From CAYNST01 sp964434105 (GTDB lineage: Bacteria; Pseudomonadota; Gammaproteobacteria; Pseudomonadales; Cellvibrionaceae): a stretch of DNA of 64,000 bases. The position numbers and the translations under genes were made by a program. Positions within the stretch are counted from its first letter, which is position 1; every line of letters starts with the position of its first letter. Positions 45,288 through 53,887 of the stretch are shown here, in pieces. The stretch is from assembly GCA_964434105.1 (NCBI GenBank), contig CAYSTJ010000018.1:1-64000 (forward strand), read 5' to 3'. The notes beneath the pieces were generated by a model, which worked only from the letters and a program-made list of their open reading frames with translations, had not been told where the DNA came from and made no database searches.

Positions 45288-45591
45288 GGATCGTATTTCC
45301 CTGGATTCGTTGGCCTGGATAACAAACAATGCGGCCTTTGCCGTCCTTAAAGGACCCGGTAAGGAGCATTATGGTAATAATGAAGGTGTGTAAACCGTCA
45401 ATGACGAAGAACAACGCCGCCCAGCCCAGCTGACCGGTGAAGTAGAAGTACAGTGTCAGCACCATCAATGAAAAGTCAATGATGCCTTCGATATAGCGTC
45501 CCAGATAGAAATGGTGGATGCCGGCTACGCCAAAAATGCCCGAAAGACAAACTGCCACGACGTAACTTTTATCGGAGGGGGGTGCAACCAT
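45280..45591 (-). CDS. TM2 domain protein (first of a tandem pair)
   Basis: A 103-aa protein. LSGIFGVAGIHHFYLGRYIE is the first TM2 helix region; LGWAALFFVIDGLHTFIITI is the second, with an extra hydrophobic stretch between (IIDFSLMVLTLYFYFTG). It shares GSFKDGKGR with the downstream paralogue, indicating tandem duplication. Stop and start of the two genes overlap, so they are likely coexpressed. Confidence 0.82.
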   Translation of the reverse strand: MVAPPSDKSYVVAVCLSGIFGVAGIHHFYLGRYIEGIIDFSLMVLTLYFYFTGQLGWAALFFVIDGLHTFIITIMLLTGSFKDGKGRIVCYPGQRIQGNTIHE

Positions 45592-45694
45592 GAATATTCC
45601 CTGTCACAACGCAAAGAGGTTCCACGGAAGTATAGTCAGTGAACCGCCACTACTCAATAGTGCGGCCGTCTGAAGTTTGTCCCGATGAAAAAAC

Positions 45695-45723
45695 TTGCAT
45701 ATCGGGACGATAGCCACTAAAAT
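45695..45723 (+). promoter_or_regulatory. Sigma-70 promoter of the rpsF operon
   Basis: TTGCAT (45695-45700) and TAAAAT (45718-45723) are separated by exactly 17 bp, a near-consensus housekeeping promoter. Transcription would start near 45730, giving a leader of about 80 nt before rpsF. Confidence 0.7.
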
Positions 45724-45764
45724 CCGCCGCCCCCAATTAGCCAAAGTCAACTGGCTTCTCCTTG

Positions 45765-45805
45765 CCTTACCGCCGCCGGCGGGAGGCTAATAACCCGTAA
45801 GGAGC
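45765..45805 (+). promoter_or_regulatory. Leader hairpin of rpsF, candidate S6:S18 autoregulatory element
   Basis: CCTTAC (45765-45770) pairs perfectly with GTAAGG (45797-45802), enclosing an inner CCGCC/GGCGG hairpin (45770-45774, 45778-45782) and an unpaired ACCC segment. The 3' arm covers the Shine-Dalgarno AAGGAG (45800-45805) of rpsF, so pairing would block initiation. Many bacteria have an S6:S18-binding leader at this place; the assignment is by position and architecture. Confidence 0.55.
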
Positions 45806-45809
45806 TACA

Positions 45810-46256
45810 ATGCGTCACTACGAAATCGTGTTCCTGGTTCATCCGGACCAGTCAGAACAGGTCCCGGGTATGATAGAGCGTTACACCGCCGCCGTAACAG
45901 GCGATGGTGGCAAGGTGCATCGACTCGAGGACTGGGGCCGTCGTCAAATGGCCTACAGTATCAACAAAATCCATAAAGCGCATTACGTCATGATGAATGT
46001 CGAGTGCACAGAAGCTGCACTGGAAGAACTGACCACCAACTTCCGGTTTAACGATGCCATTCTGCGTAACATGGTCGTGCGAATGGATGAGGCGGTGACT
46101 GACGAATCGCATATCATGAAATCCGAAAACGAGAACCGTGAGCGCAAGCAGCGCGCTGATCGTCGTCAGGAAGAATCGAGCCGGGTTGAGTCGTCCAGCA
46201 ACGAGGACACTGAAACCGACCTGGAAGATGCCGAAGCCGAGAGCGAGGAGGAATAA
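45810..46256 (+). CDS. rpsF: 30S ribosomal protein S6
   Basis: A 148-aa protein of the 30S central domain that binds with S18. Seen: MRHYEIVFLVHPDQSEQVPG, LEDWGRRQMAYSINKIHKAHY and LRFNDAILRNMVVR-like core. The core is about 100 aa; the C-terminal ~45 residues are a highly charged, Glu/Arg-rich tail ending in EAESEEE, a region that is glutamylated in E. coli by RimK. First gene of the operon. Confidence 0.97.
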   Translation: MRHYEIVFLVHPDQSEQVPGMIERYTAAVTGDGGKVHRLEDWGRRQMAYSINKIHKAHYVMMNVECTEAALEELTTNFRFNDAILRNMVVRMDEAVTDESHIMKSENENRERKQRADRRQEESSRVESSSNEDTETDLEDAEAESEEE

Positions 46257-46258
46257 TC

Positions 46259-46486
46259 ATGGCCCGTTTTTTCCGTAGAAGAAAATTTTGTCGTTTCACC
46301 GCTGAAGGCGTCAAGCAGATCGACTATAAAGATCTGGAAACACTGAAAGCCTATGTATCCGAGACGGGTAAAATCGTGCCCAGTCGTATTACCGGTACCA
46401 AAGCCCGATATCAACGGCAGCTCTCCACTGCAATCAAGCGTGCTCGTTTTATTGCCTTGCTGCCTTACACAGACAGTCACGAGTAA
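46259..46486 (+). CDS. rpsR: 30S ribosomal protein S18
   Basis: A 75-aa protein, standard length. Seen: RRRKFCRFTAEGVKQIDYKD, YVSETGKIVPSRITGTKARY and QRQLSTAIKRARFIALLPYT. It lies 2 bp after rpsF. The primosomal priB gene, found between rpsF and rpsR in enterobacteria, is absent here. Confidence 0.98.
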   Translation: MARFFRRRKFCRFTAEGVKQIDYKDLETLKAYVSETGKIVPSRITGTKARYQRQLSTAIKRARFIALLPYTDSHE

Positions 46487-46497
46487 GGGGTCGCACG

Positions 46498-46944
46498 ATG
46501 GAAGTCATATTGCTTGAAAAAGTCGGCCGACTGGGTACTGTCGGTGACAAGGTCAATGTAAAAGCGGGCTATGGCCGCAATTTTTTGCTGCCACTGGGCA
46601 AGGCCATATCGGCTACGCCTGACAATCTTGCTGCGTTTGAAGAGCGTCGGGCCGAGTTGGAATCAGCGGCTAACGAGAAGAAAAAATACGCAGAAACCCG
46701 CGCGGCCAAACTGGCCGAAATGGTTGTTACACTCAGCGCAAATGCGGGTGACGAAGGTCGTCTGTTTGGCTCGATTGGCGTGCGGGATATCGCTGACGCC
46801 ATCACAGCAGCTGGTGTGGATGTGCAGAAGTCCGAAGTAAAACTGCCCTCCGGCACACTGCGTGAAGTAGGCCAGTACGATATCGATCTGCAGCTGCATG
46901 TCGATGTGGTGCAGACCGTAAAAGTCGTCATCGAAGCGCAATAA
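46498..46944 (+). CDS. rplI: 50S ribosomal protein L9
   Basis: A 148-aa two-domain L9. N-terminal domain: MEVILLEKVGRLGTVGDKVN with GYGRNFLLPLGKA; then the long connecting helix and C-terminal domain (GRLFGSIGVRDIADAI). It follows rpsR by 11 bp and is followed by two hairpins, the second an intrinsic terminator. Confidence 0.98.
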   Translation: MEVILLEKVGRLGTVGDKVNVKAGYGRNFLLPLGKAISATPDNLAAFEERRAELESAANEKKKYAETRAAKLAEMVVTLSANAGDEGRLFGSIGVRDIADAITAAGVDVQKSEVKLPSGTLREVGQYDIDLQLHVDVVQTVKVVIEAQ

Positions 46945-46951
46945 CAGGCCT

Positions 46952-46969
46952 GTTCCACGCGAGTGGAAC
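46952..46969 (+). other. Perfect 7-bp hairpin after rplI
   Basis: GTTCCAC (46952-46958) and GTGGAAC (46963-46969) flank a GCGA tetraloop. No T tract follows. It stands 10 bp before the terminator hairpin and may stabilise the transcript end or be a processing site. Confidence 0.6.
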
Positions 46970-46979
46970 CTGTACAATG

Positions 46980-47013
46980 AGGCACGCCGGGCAACCCCCT
47001 GCGTGCCTTTTTT
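46980..47013 (+). terminator. Intrinsic terminator between rplI and dnaB
   Basis: AGGCACGC and GCGTGCCT form an 8-bp stem around an 18-nt loop or internal structure, followed by six T residues (47008-47013). The T tract directly abuts the ATG at 47014. Transcription of dnaB therefore depends on readthrough or on a promoter inside the loop region. Confidence 0.78.
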
Positions 47014-47025
47014 ATGGGAAACCCT

Positions 47026-48432
47026 ATGTCCGACTTTGATTCAGCGCCGTTCGAAGATTATAGCGATGTGTCCCCCGGGTTTACGGATGAGCAGATTCTG
47101 CCGCACTCCATTGAGGCAGAACAGTCGGTACTTGGTGGCCTGATGCTGGATGCCAGTCATTTTGATGCTGTGGCCGAAGTCGTCGGCAGCGCCGACTTTT
47201 ACAAAGCGACCCATCGCCAGGTTTTCACAGTCATGGCCGATCTGCTTGAGCACGAGCAGCCGATAGATGTTATCACCGTATCCGAAGAGCTTAGCCGCCG
47301 CGGCGAGCTACAGGCGGTCGGCGGCCTGTCATACCTGACCGAACTGGCTTCCAATGTTGCCGGCAGTACCAATATTCCCGCCTACGCACGCATCGTGCGC
47401 GAGCGTTCCACCCTGCGTCAGCTCATCAGTGCCACGACCGAAATTGCCCGTGCGAGTTACAATCCCGGTGCACTCGGTGCTGACGACCTGTTGCAGATGG
47501 CAGAGAAAAAGCTGCTGGAAATTTCCGAAGACCGGCCCAAGGAGGGGGGGTTCAGTGATGTAAACGCATTATTGCGCGCGGCAGTACAGCGGATTGATGT
47601 GCTGTTTCGTTCCGACAGCGACCTGACTGGTGTTTCAACGGGCCTGACAGAGCTGAACCAGCGCACGGCCGGTTGGCAGCCCGGAGAGCTGATTATTCTG
47701 GCGGCGCGCCCGTCCATGGGTAAGACTGCCCTGGCGCTCAACTTTGTCGAGACAGCCCTTTTTACCCAGAACAAACCAGTGTTGGTGTTCAGCCTGGAGA
47801 TGCCGGCTGATTCCCTGATCATGCGCATGCTGTCCTCCGTAGGGCGTATTGACCAGGGCAACATACGCACGGGCAAGCTGACGGAGGAAGACTGGCCCAA
47901 ACTCGAAGCCGCAGCCCGAAAGTTAAAAGACAAGCGGCTGTATATAGACGATACCGCGGGGCTGACGCCCCATGAAGTACGTTCACGGGTGCGTAAAGTT
48001 ACCCGGGAGCAGGGCAAGCCCGCACTGATTATGGTTGATTACCTGCAGTTGATGCATGTGGCAGGCAGTACCGAAGGCCGCACCCAGGAAATCTCCGAGA
48101 TTTCCCGCTCCATGAAAGCATTGGCCAAAGAATACGAGTGCCCGGTCATCTGTCTTTCCCAGTTAAACCGGGGCGTCGAATCCCGCCCCAACAAGCGTCC
48201 CATGAATTCGGATCTGCGGGAATCCGGCGCCATTGAGCAGGATGCAGATGTCATTCTGTTCATCTATCGCGATGAATACTATAACGAGGAAAGTCAGGAC
48301 AAGGGCATCGCAGAGCTGATCATCGGCAAACAGCGAAACGGGGAGATTGGCACCTGTCGGGCAGCGTTTGTCGGCAAATACACGCGCTTCGAAAACCTGG
48401 CACCTGAATATATGCAAGGCGGCCAGGGCTGA
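47026..48432 (+). CDS. dnaB: Replicative DNA helicase DnaB
   Basis: A 468-aa hexameric replicative helicase (472 aa if ATG 47014 is used). N-terminal domain: LPHSIEAEQSVLGGLMLDAS. RecA-like domain: Walker A AARPSMGKTALALNF, Walker B LIMVDYLQLM, and the motif LSQLNRGVESRPNKRPMNSD. I prefer ATG 47026 because GGGA precedes it by 5 nt, while 47014 touches the terminator T tract. Its loader may be the P-like/DnaT pair at 16-17.7 kb (inference). Confidence 0.97.
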   Translation: MSDFDSAPFEDYSDVSPGFTDEQILPHSIEAEQSVLGGLMLDASHFDAVAEVVGSADFYKATHRQVFTVMADLLEHEQPIDVITVSEELSRRGELQAVGGLSYLTELASNVAGSTNIPAYARIVRERSTLRQLISATTEIARASYNPGALGADDLLQMAEKKLLEISEDRPKEGGFSDVNALLRAAVQRIDVLFRSDSDLTGVSTGLTELNQRTAGWQPGELIILAARPSMGKTALALNFVETALFTQNKPVLVFSLEMPADSLIMRMLSSVGRIDQGNIRTGKLTEEDWPKLEAAARKLKDKRLYIDDTAGLTPHEVRSRVRKVTREQGKPALIMVDYLQLMHVAGSTEGRTQEISEISRSMKALAKEYECPVICLSQLNRGVESRPNKRPMNSDLRESGAIEQDADVILFIYRDEYYNEESQDKGIAELIIGKQRNGEIGTCRAAFVGKYTRFENLAPEYMQGGQG

Positions 48433-48457
48433 TGAATCGCCAGCAGGCTCTTGAATC

Positions 48458-49315
48458 ATGAAAATTTTTCATCACATCGATGCATTGCGCGCCCAATTGG
48501 CGGGTCACCGGGCCAACAACCAACGCATCGGTTTTGTTCCGACCATGGGCAATCTGCATGCGGGACATCTGGCACTCGTTGACACCGCCAGGGCGCAAGC
48601 CGATGTGGTGGTTGCCAGTATTTTTGTAAACCGGCTTCAGTTCGGGCTAAATGAGGACTGGGATAAATACCCGCGCACTTTGCCGGAAGATACCCTGAAG
48701 CTGCGCAGTGTCCAGTGTGATTACCTGTTTTGTCCGGAAGAACAGGAAATGTACCCCAACGGCATGGATCAGCAGGCGCGCGTTATTGTGCCGAGCATGG
48801 CCGGTATTCTGTGTGGTGCCAGTCGTCCCGGGCATTTTGATGGTGTAACCACCGTGGTGACCAAGCTGTTCAATATCGTGCAACCCGACTTCGCTGTATT
48901 TGGTCGCAAGGATTATCAGCAGTTGGCTATTATTCGACGCATGGTCCAGGATCTGTGCATGCCGGTGGAGCTGGTCGAGGGCGCCATCGTGCGGGAGGCC
49001 GATGGGTTGGCGATGAGTTCCCGCAACAGCTATATACTGCCTGAAGAACGCCCCCGGGCCGTCCAGCTGAATCGCAGCCTGAATTGGGTCTGTCAACAGA
49101 TTGCGGCCGGAGCGCGGGATTTTATCGCGCTTGAAGCGCAGGCGGCCCGGCAGATCGAAGAAGCCGGTTTTAAACCGGATTACGTAACCGTCTGCGAAAG
49201 TCACACGCTCAATCCGGCGGCGCATGACGATTGCCAGTTAACCGTACTGGGCGCCATGTATTGCCAATCCGCACGGCTGATTGACAATGTTTCCGTTCAT
49301 CTGCGGTCTAAATGA
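48458..49315 (+). CDS. panC: Pantothenate synthetase
   Basis: A 285-aa ATP-dependent ligase joining pantoate and beta-alanine. Seen: GFVPTMGNLHAGHLALVDTA (HIGH-type motif), VASIFVNRLQFGLNEDWDKY, FGRKDYQQLAIIRRMVQDL and GLAMSSRNSYI (KMSKS-like). It stands 25 bp after dnaB and precedes panD by about 130 bp. panB is not in this window. Confidence 0.97.
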   Translation: MKIFHHIDALRAQLAGHRANNQRIGFVPTMGNLHAGHLALVDTARAQADVVVASIFVNRLQFGLNEDWDKYPRTLPEDTLKLRSVQCDYLFCPEEQEMYPNGMDQQARVIVPSMAGILCGASRPGHFDGVTTVVTKLFNIVQPDFAVFGRKDYQQLAIIRRMVQDLCMPVELVEGAIVREADGLAMSSRNSYILPEERPRAVQLNRSLNWVCQQIAAGARDFIALEAQAARQIEEAGFKPDYVTVCESHTLNPAAHDDCQLTVLGAMYCQSARLIDNVSVHLRSK

Positions 49316-49447
49316 CACGGCTGCGAGCCGGGTCCCGGTTGAGGCGCTGTCGATGTCGCCGGTTAGTCGGGGTGGGTGGCGTAAATTCCCGCATAAATCC
49401 ATAGGATATCGGCTAAAATGGCGATCTGTGATATGAGCGAGGCGTAC

Positions 49448-49828
49448 ATGCAGATTACACTTTTGAAAGGCAAGCTCCATCTGGCACGGGTTACCCAGGC
49501 AGAACTTTGGTACGACGGCTCCTGTGCCATCGACAGTGACCTGGCAGAACTGGCCGGGTTGCGGGAGTTCGAGCGGATCGACATCTATAACGTCGACAAC
49601 GGTGAGCGTTTCACGACCTATGTCATCCTGGCGGAAGCGGGCTCCGGCACGATCTCAATGAATGGTGCCGCCGCCCGCAAGGTTCAGGTCGGCGATCGGG
49701 TCATCATCGCGGCCTATGCCAGCTTCAATGAAGAGGAAGCGGCTGCCTTCAAACCAGGGCTGGTATATCTTGGCGACAATAATGTGGTTGAGCGCACTTC
49801 CAACACCATTCCCGTGCAAACCCGCTGA
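49448..49828 (+). CDS. panD: Aspartate 1-decarboxylase
   Basis: A 126-aa pyruvoyl enzyme making beta-alanine for pantothenate. From ATG 49448 (MQITLLKGKLHLARVTQAEL) the self-cleavage site is Gly24-Ser25 in WYDGSC, followed by IDIYNVDNGERFTTYVI and GDRVIIAAYASF. The longer reading from 49418 adds non-family residues. Confidence 0.97.
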   Translation: MQITLLKGKLHLARVTQAELWYDGSCAIDSDLAELAGLREFERIDIYNVDNGERFTTYVILAEAGSGTISMNGAAARKVQVGDRVIIAAYASFNEEEAAAFKPGLVYLGDNNVVERTSNTIPVQTR

Positions 49829-49935
49829 TCCCCGGGTTGATGGTAAGGTAGCGGCACCGCCCCTATCATAGACTTAATTCAAGCGCTGCCAATTACGTTA
49901 TCATGTCCCATTAACAATAATAACCGGAGGGGCAT

Positions 49936-51873
49936 ATGTCCGAACAGCACCTGTATTCCGTAAACCCGGCGATCGCCCGTCGGGCACTGGTTAATGCAAC
50001 CCAGTACAAAAACCTCTATCAACACTCTATTGAAGACCCCGAGTCCTTCTGGGCAGAACAGGCAGGCAAGTTTTTGACATGGGATGCTCCCTGGACGCAG
50101 GTACGCGACTTTGACTTCACGACGGGCGACGTCAGCTGGTTTGCCGGCGGCAAACTCAATGTGACCACCAATTGCATAGACCGGCACCTGCCTCATCGCG
50201 CCGATCAGACGGCGATTATATGGGAAGGCGACAACCCCGACATCGATATCGCCATTACCTACCGGGAGCTGCATCGTCGGGTGTGCCGGCTGGCCAATGT
50301 TCTTAAGGCCCACGGCGTAAAAAAAGGTGACCGGGTCTGTATTTACCTGCCCATGATACTCGAAGCGGCCTATGCCATGCTGGCCTGCGCCCGTATCGGG
50401 GCAGTGCATTCCGTCGTATTTGGCGGTTTTTCGCCCGAAGCGCTCAAGGACCGGATTCTCGACAGCGACTGTCAGGTGGTGATTACGGCAGATGAAGGTT
50501 TGCGTGGCGGCAAAAAAATACCGTTGAAACGCAACACCGATCTGGCGCTGGAACAGTGTCCCGATGTCAGAACCGTTCTTGTCGTTCAGCGCACTGAAGG
50601 TGAGATCGACTGGAAAGAGGGGCGTGATGTCTGGTACCACGATGCCATTGCTACCGTCGCAGACACCTGTCCAGCCGAGATCATGGACGCTGAAGACCCA
50701 CTGTTTATTCTGTATACATCCGGTTCAACCGGAAAACCCAAGGGCGTGCTGCATACGACCGGGGGGTACCTTCTGCAGGCAGCCATGACACACAAATATG
50801 TGTTCGATTATCAGGAAGGCGCCATCTACTGGTGCACGGCTGATGTGGGATGGATCACCGGGCATAGCTATATTCTTTATGGGCCGCTGACGAACGGCGC
50901 TACCACACTGATGTTTGAAGGTGTGCCGGTATACCCGGGGCCGGGTCGGTTCTGGGAGATCGTCGACAAACATCAGGTTAATATTTTCTATACGGCGCCG
51001 ACGGTTATCCGGACGTTAATGGGCAGGGGTGATGAACCTGTTAAAAACAGTACCCGTGAATCATTGCGGTTACTGGGTACCGTAGGTGAACCGATCAACC
51101 CGGAAGTCTGGGAGTGGTTTCACCGCGTGGTGGGTGAGGGGTATTGCCCGATTGTCGATACTTGGTGGCAGACCGAAACCGGCGCTCACATGATTACACC
51201 GTTGCCTGGTGCCACGGACATGAAACCGGGGTCCGCTACAGTACCGTTCTTCGGCATAGAGCCCGCCATTCTCGACAACGACGGAAAAGAAATCGAGGGT
51301 CCAGGAGAAGGTGTTCTGGTGATCAAATCCCCGTGGCCAAGCCAGATACGGGGTGTTTACGGCGATCATCAGCGTCTGATTGACACATATTATAAACCCT
51401 ATCCAGGGTACTATTTCACAGGAGACGGTGCCAAACGTGACGACGACGGTTATTACTGGATCACCGGCCGTGTCGATGATGTTCTGAATGTCAGCGGTCA
51501 TCGACTGGGCACGGCCGAAATCGAAAGTGCGCTGGTTATTCACCCACAGGTGTCCGAGGCTGCAGTCGTGGGCTACCCCCATGACATCAAGGGGCAGGGC
51601 ATCTATGCTTATGTAACACTGATGAGCGGGACAGCGCCCAGTGAAGCGCTGCAGCAACGTCTGGTGCAATTGTGTGTCGATGAAATTGGCCCCATCGCCA
51701 AACCCGATATCATTCAATGGGCTCCCTACCTGCCCCGTACACGGTCAGGTAAGATTATGCGGCGAATCCTTCGTAAGATTGCCTGCAACGAAATAGACAC
51801 CCTTGGTGATACTTCTACCCTGGCAGACCCGTCGGTGGTTGATGACTTGATTGCCAATCGTATTAATCGTTAA
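49936..51873 (+). CDS. acs: Acetyl-CoA synthetase
   Basis: A 645-aa AMP-forming ligase activating acetate. Seen: the P-loop YTSGSTGKPKGVLHTTGGYL, WCTADVGWITGHSYI, DTWWQTETGAHM, ITGRVDDVLNVSGHRLGTAE and the C-terminal acetylation-site region RTRSGKIMRRILRKI, whose Lys is regulated by Pat/CobB-type enzymes in other bacteria. A strong GGAGGGG site precedes ATG 49936. Confidence 0.98.
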   Translation: MSEQHLYSVNPAIARRALVNATQYKNLYQHSIEDPESFWAEQAGKFLTWDAPWTQVRDFDFTTGDVSWFAGGKLNVTTNCIDRHLPHRADQTAIIWEGDNPDIDIAITYRELHRRVCRLANVLKAHGVKKGDRVCIYLPMILEAAYAMLACARIGAVHSVVFGGFSPEALKDRILDSDCQVVITADEGLRGGKKIPLKRNTDLALEQCPDVRTVLVVQRTEGEIDWKEGRDVWYHDAIATVADTCPAEIMDAEDPLFILYTSGSTGKPKGVLHTTGGYLLQAAMTHKYVFDYQEGAIYWCTADVGWITGHSYILYGPLTNGATTLMFEGVPVYPGPGRFWEIVDKHQVNIFYTAPTVIRTLMGRGDEPVKNSTRESLRLLGTVGEPINPEVWEWFHRVVGEGYCPIVDTWWQTETGAHMITPLPGATDMKPGSATVPFFGIEPAILDNDGKEIEGPGEGVLVIKSPWPSQIRGVYGDHQRLIDTYYKPYPGYYFTGDGAKRDDDGYYWITGRVDDVLNVSGHRLGTAEIESALVIHPQVSEAAVVGYPHDIKGQGIYAYVTLMSGTAPSEALQQRLVQLCVDEIGPIAKPDIIQWAPYLPRTRSGKIMRRILRKIACNEIDTLGDTSTLADPSVVDDLIANRINR

Positions 51874-51939
51874 GAAAGCCAGCCAGGTAACCATGCCGAA
51901 GCGGGGCTTCATTGGATTTTTGGAATTTAAGGAAAACCT

Positions 51940-53304
51940 GTGAATAAAATAGACATAGCTCGAGTGTCACCCGAATTAAGCCTGAATGTCCTGTCGCAAC
52001 TGGAAATTGCCCGTCTGGCAAAGACAAGTGACAGCAGTGTATATGATACTTTCCGCCGTTGTGCACTGGCGGTATTGAATACTGGCGAAGAAACCGACAG
52101 CGCACAGGAAGTGCTCGATCTGTATGCGGATTTTGATATTCAGGTCATTCAGCAGGAGCGCGGCATCAAACTGGAAATGCAGAACGCGCCGGCTGTGGCG
52201 TTTGTCGATGGAGAAATGATTCGCGGCAATCGCGAACACCTGTTTGCCGTGCTCCGTGACCTGATCTACATCAATGACGAATTGAAAGAAAACCGGGATA
52301 TCGATTTTAATACGTCGAGCGGTATCACCAATGCTGTCTTTCATGTGTTACGTAACGCCGGTGTACTGAAACGCAATAACGAGAGCAACCTGGTCGTTTG
52401 CTGGGGCGGACACAGCATCAGCGACGTAGAATACAAGTACTCCAAAAAGGTTGGTTATCAGCTCGGCCTGCGCGGTATGGATATCTGCACGGGCTGTGGG
52501 CCGGGCGCCATGAAAGGGCCCATGAAAGGGGCCACCATCGCGCATGCCAAGCAGCGTTTGCGCGGGCGCTATATTGGCGTGACCGAGCCTGGAATAATTG
52601 CAGCTGAATCACCCAATCCAATTGTCAATCATCTCGTGATACTTCCCGATATAGAAAAGAGACTGGAAGCATTCGTGCGACTGGGGCACGGTATTGTGGT
52701 GTTTCCGGGCGGTGTCGGAACGGCAGAAGAAATTTTGTATATTCTGGGAATATTGCTTAACCCGGAAAATCGCGGCATACCCTTTCCGTTGGTATTTACA
52801 GGGCCCAAATCATCAGCCGCCTATTTTCAGCAGATACATGATTTTATCGGCGTTACAATCGGGCCGGAAGCGCAGCAGCTTTACCGGATAATCATTGACG
52901 ACCCGGAGGAGGTTGCGACGTACATGTATTCACAGTTGCATCGCGTGCAGTATTACCGGCGCATGTCACACGATGCGTTCTACTTTAACTGGGTCCTGAA
53001 AATTGCTGCGGATTTCCAGCACCCCTTCAGGCCAACCCACGAAAATATGCGGCGTTTGAACCTGCATCGCAACCAGCAGTCCCACGAACTGGCGGCTAAT
53101 CTGCGACGGGCGTTCTCTGGAATCGTCGATGGCAACGTAAAAGAACACGGAGTGAAGGCGGTTGCAGAAAAAGGGCCCTATGAAATTAGCGGGGCGCTGG
53201 ATGTGATCGAACCGCTGGGCGGGTTGCTGCGTGCTTTTGTCGAGCAGAAACGGATGAAAATTCCGAGCAAGGAATATACGCCCTGTTACCGGATAGTGAG
53301 CTGA
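51940..53304 (+). CDS. ppnN: Pyrimidine/purine nucleotide 5'-monophosphate nucleosidase
   Basis: A 454-aa LOG-fold nucleosidase (YgdH/PpnN), the same length as the E. coli enzyme. It cleaves nucleoside monophosphates to base and ribose 5-phosphate, and in E. coli is stimulated by (p)ppGpp. Seen: VVCWGGHSISDVEYKYSKKV, GCGPGAMKGPMKGA and the catalytic FPGGVGTAEEILYILG. GTG start. Followed 4 bp later by an Smr-domain gene. Confidence 0.96.
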   Translation: MNKIDIARVSPELSLNVLSQLEIARLAKTSDSSVYDTFRRCALAVLNTGEETDSAQEVLDLYADFDIQVIQQERGIKLEMQNAPAVAFVDGEMIRGNREHLFAVLRDLIYINDELKENRDIDFNTSSGITNAVFHVLRNAGVLKRNNESNLVVCWGGHSISDVEYKYSKKVGYQLGLRGMDICTGCGPGAMKGPMKGATIAHAKQRLRGRYIGVTEPGIIAAESPNPIVNHLVILPDIEKRLEAFVRLGHGIVVFPGGVGTAEEILYILGILLNPENRGIPFPLVFTGPKSSAAYFQQIHDFIGVTIGPEAQQLYRIIIDDPEEVATYMYSQLHRVQYYRRMSHDAFYFNWVLKIAADFQHPFRPTHENMRRLNLHRNQQSHELAANLRRAFSGIVDGNVKEHGVKAVAEKGPYEISGALDVIEPLGGLLRAFVEQKRMKIPSKEYTPCYRIVS

Positions 53305-53308
53305 GCTG

Positions 53309-53887
53309 ATGTCCGATGAGGATTCGTTTCGGCAACTGCTGGGTGATGAGCCTGTCACGCCGGTAAAAAGCGAAAGCAGAGTCACTATCAATCCGGGTAA
53401 AATTGATTCCCGCACACTGGAAGAGCGCCGGCAGGCGGCCGCTGCGCTGGATATCGTAACCAGCGATCCGCTTGCTGGCGAGCCACTGGTGATGTTGGAG
53501 CCCCTGAGTCTCGTCAGCTTCAAGCGGCCCGGCGTCCAGAATGGCGTGTTCCGGAACCTGCGGCTGGGTAAATACAACATCGACGCCCGCCTCGATTTGC
53601 ACGGGCTTGGTGCGGAACAGGCCCGCCGCGAGGTATACCGGTTTGTTCAGGACTGCATGGCCAGTGACGTCCGGGTGGCGCTGATTACCCATGGCAAAGG
53701 GCTGGGGCGAGAACAGCCGGCCTTGTTGAAAAGCTTTGTTGTCCACTGGCTGGAGCAACTGGATGAAATTCTGGCTTTCCATACGGCATTGAAGCATCAT
53801 GGCGGGTATGGTTCCACTTACGTACTGTTAAAGAAAAGCGATAAAAAGAAACAGGAAACCCGTGAGAAACACAGCCGCCGGGAATAA
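53309..53887 (+). CDS. Smr-domain protein (SmrA/YdaL-like)
   Basis: A 192-aa protein with a charged N-terminal region and a C-terminal Smr domain: ARLDLHGLGAEQARREVYRF, VALITHGKGLGREQPALLKS and LKHHGGYGSTYVLLKK. Smr domains bind or nick branched DNA or cleave RNA at stalled ribosomes; stand-alone forms of this size are endonuclease-like. Located between ppnN and trmO, whose start overlaps its end by 26 bp. Confidence 0.9.
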   Translation: MSDEDSFRQLLGDEPVTPVKSESRVTINPGKIDSRTLEERRQAAAALDIVTSDPLAGEPLVMLEPLSLVSFKRPGVQNGVFRNLRLGKYNIDARLDLHGLGAEQARREVYRFVQDCMASDVRVALITHGKGLGREQPALLKSFVVHWLEQLDEILAFHTALKHHGGYGSTYVLLKKSDKKKQETREKHSRRE

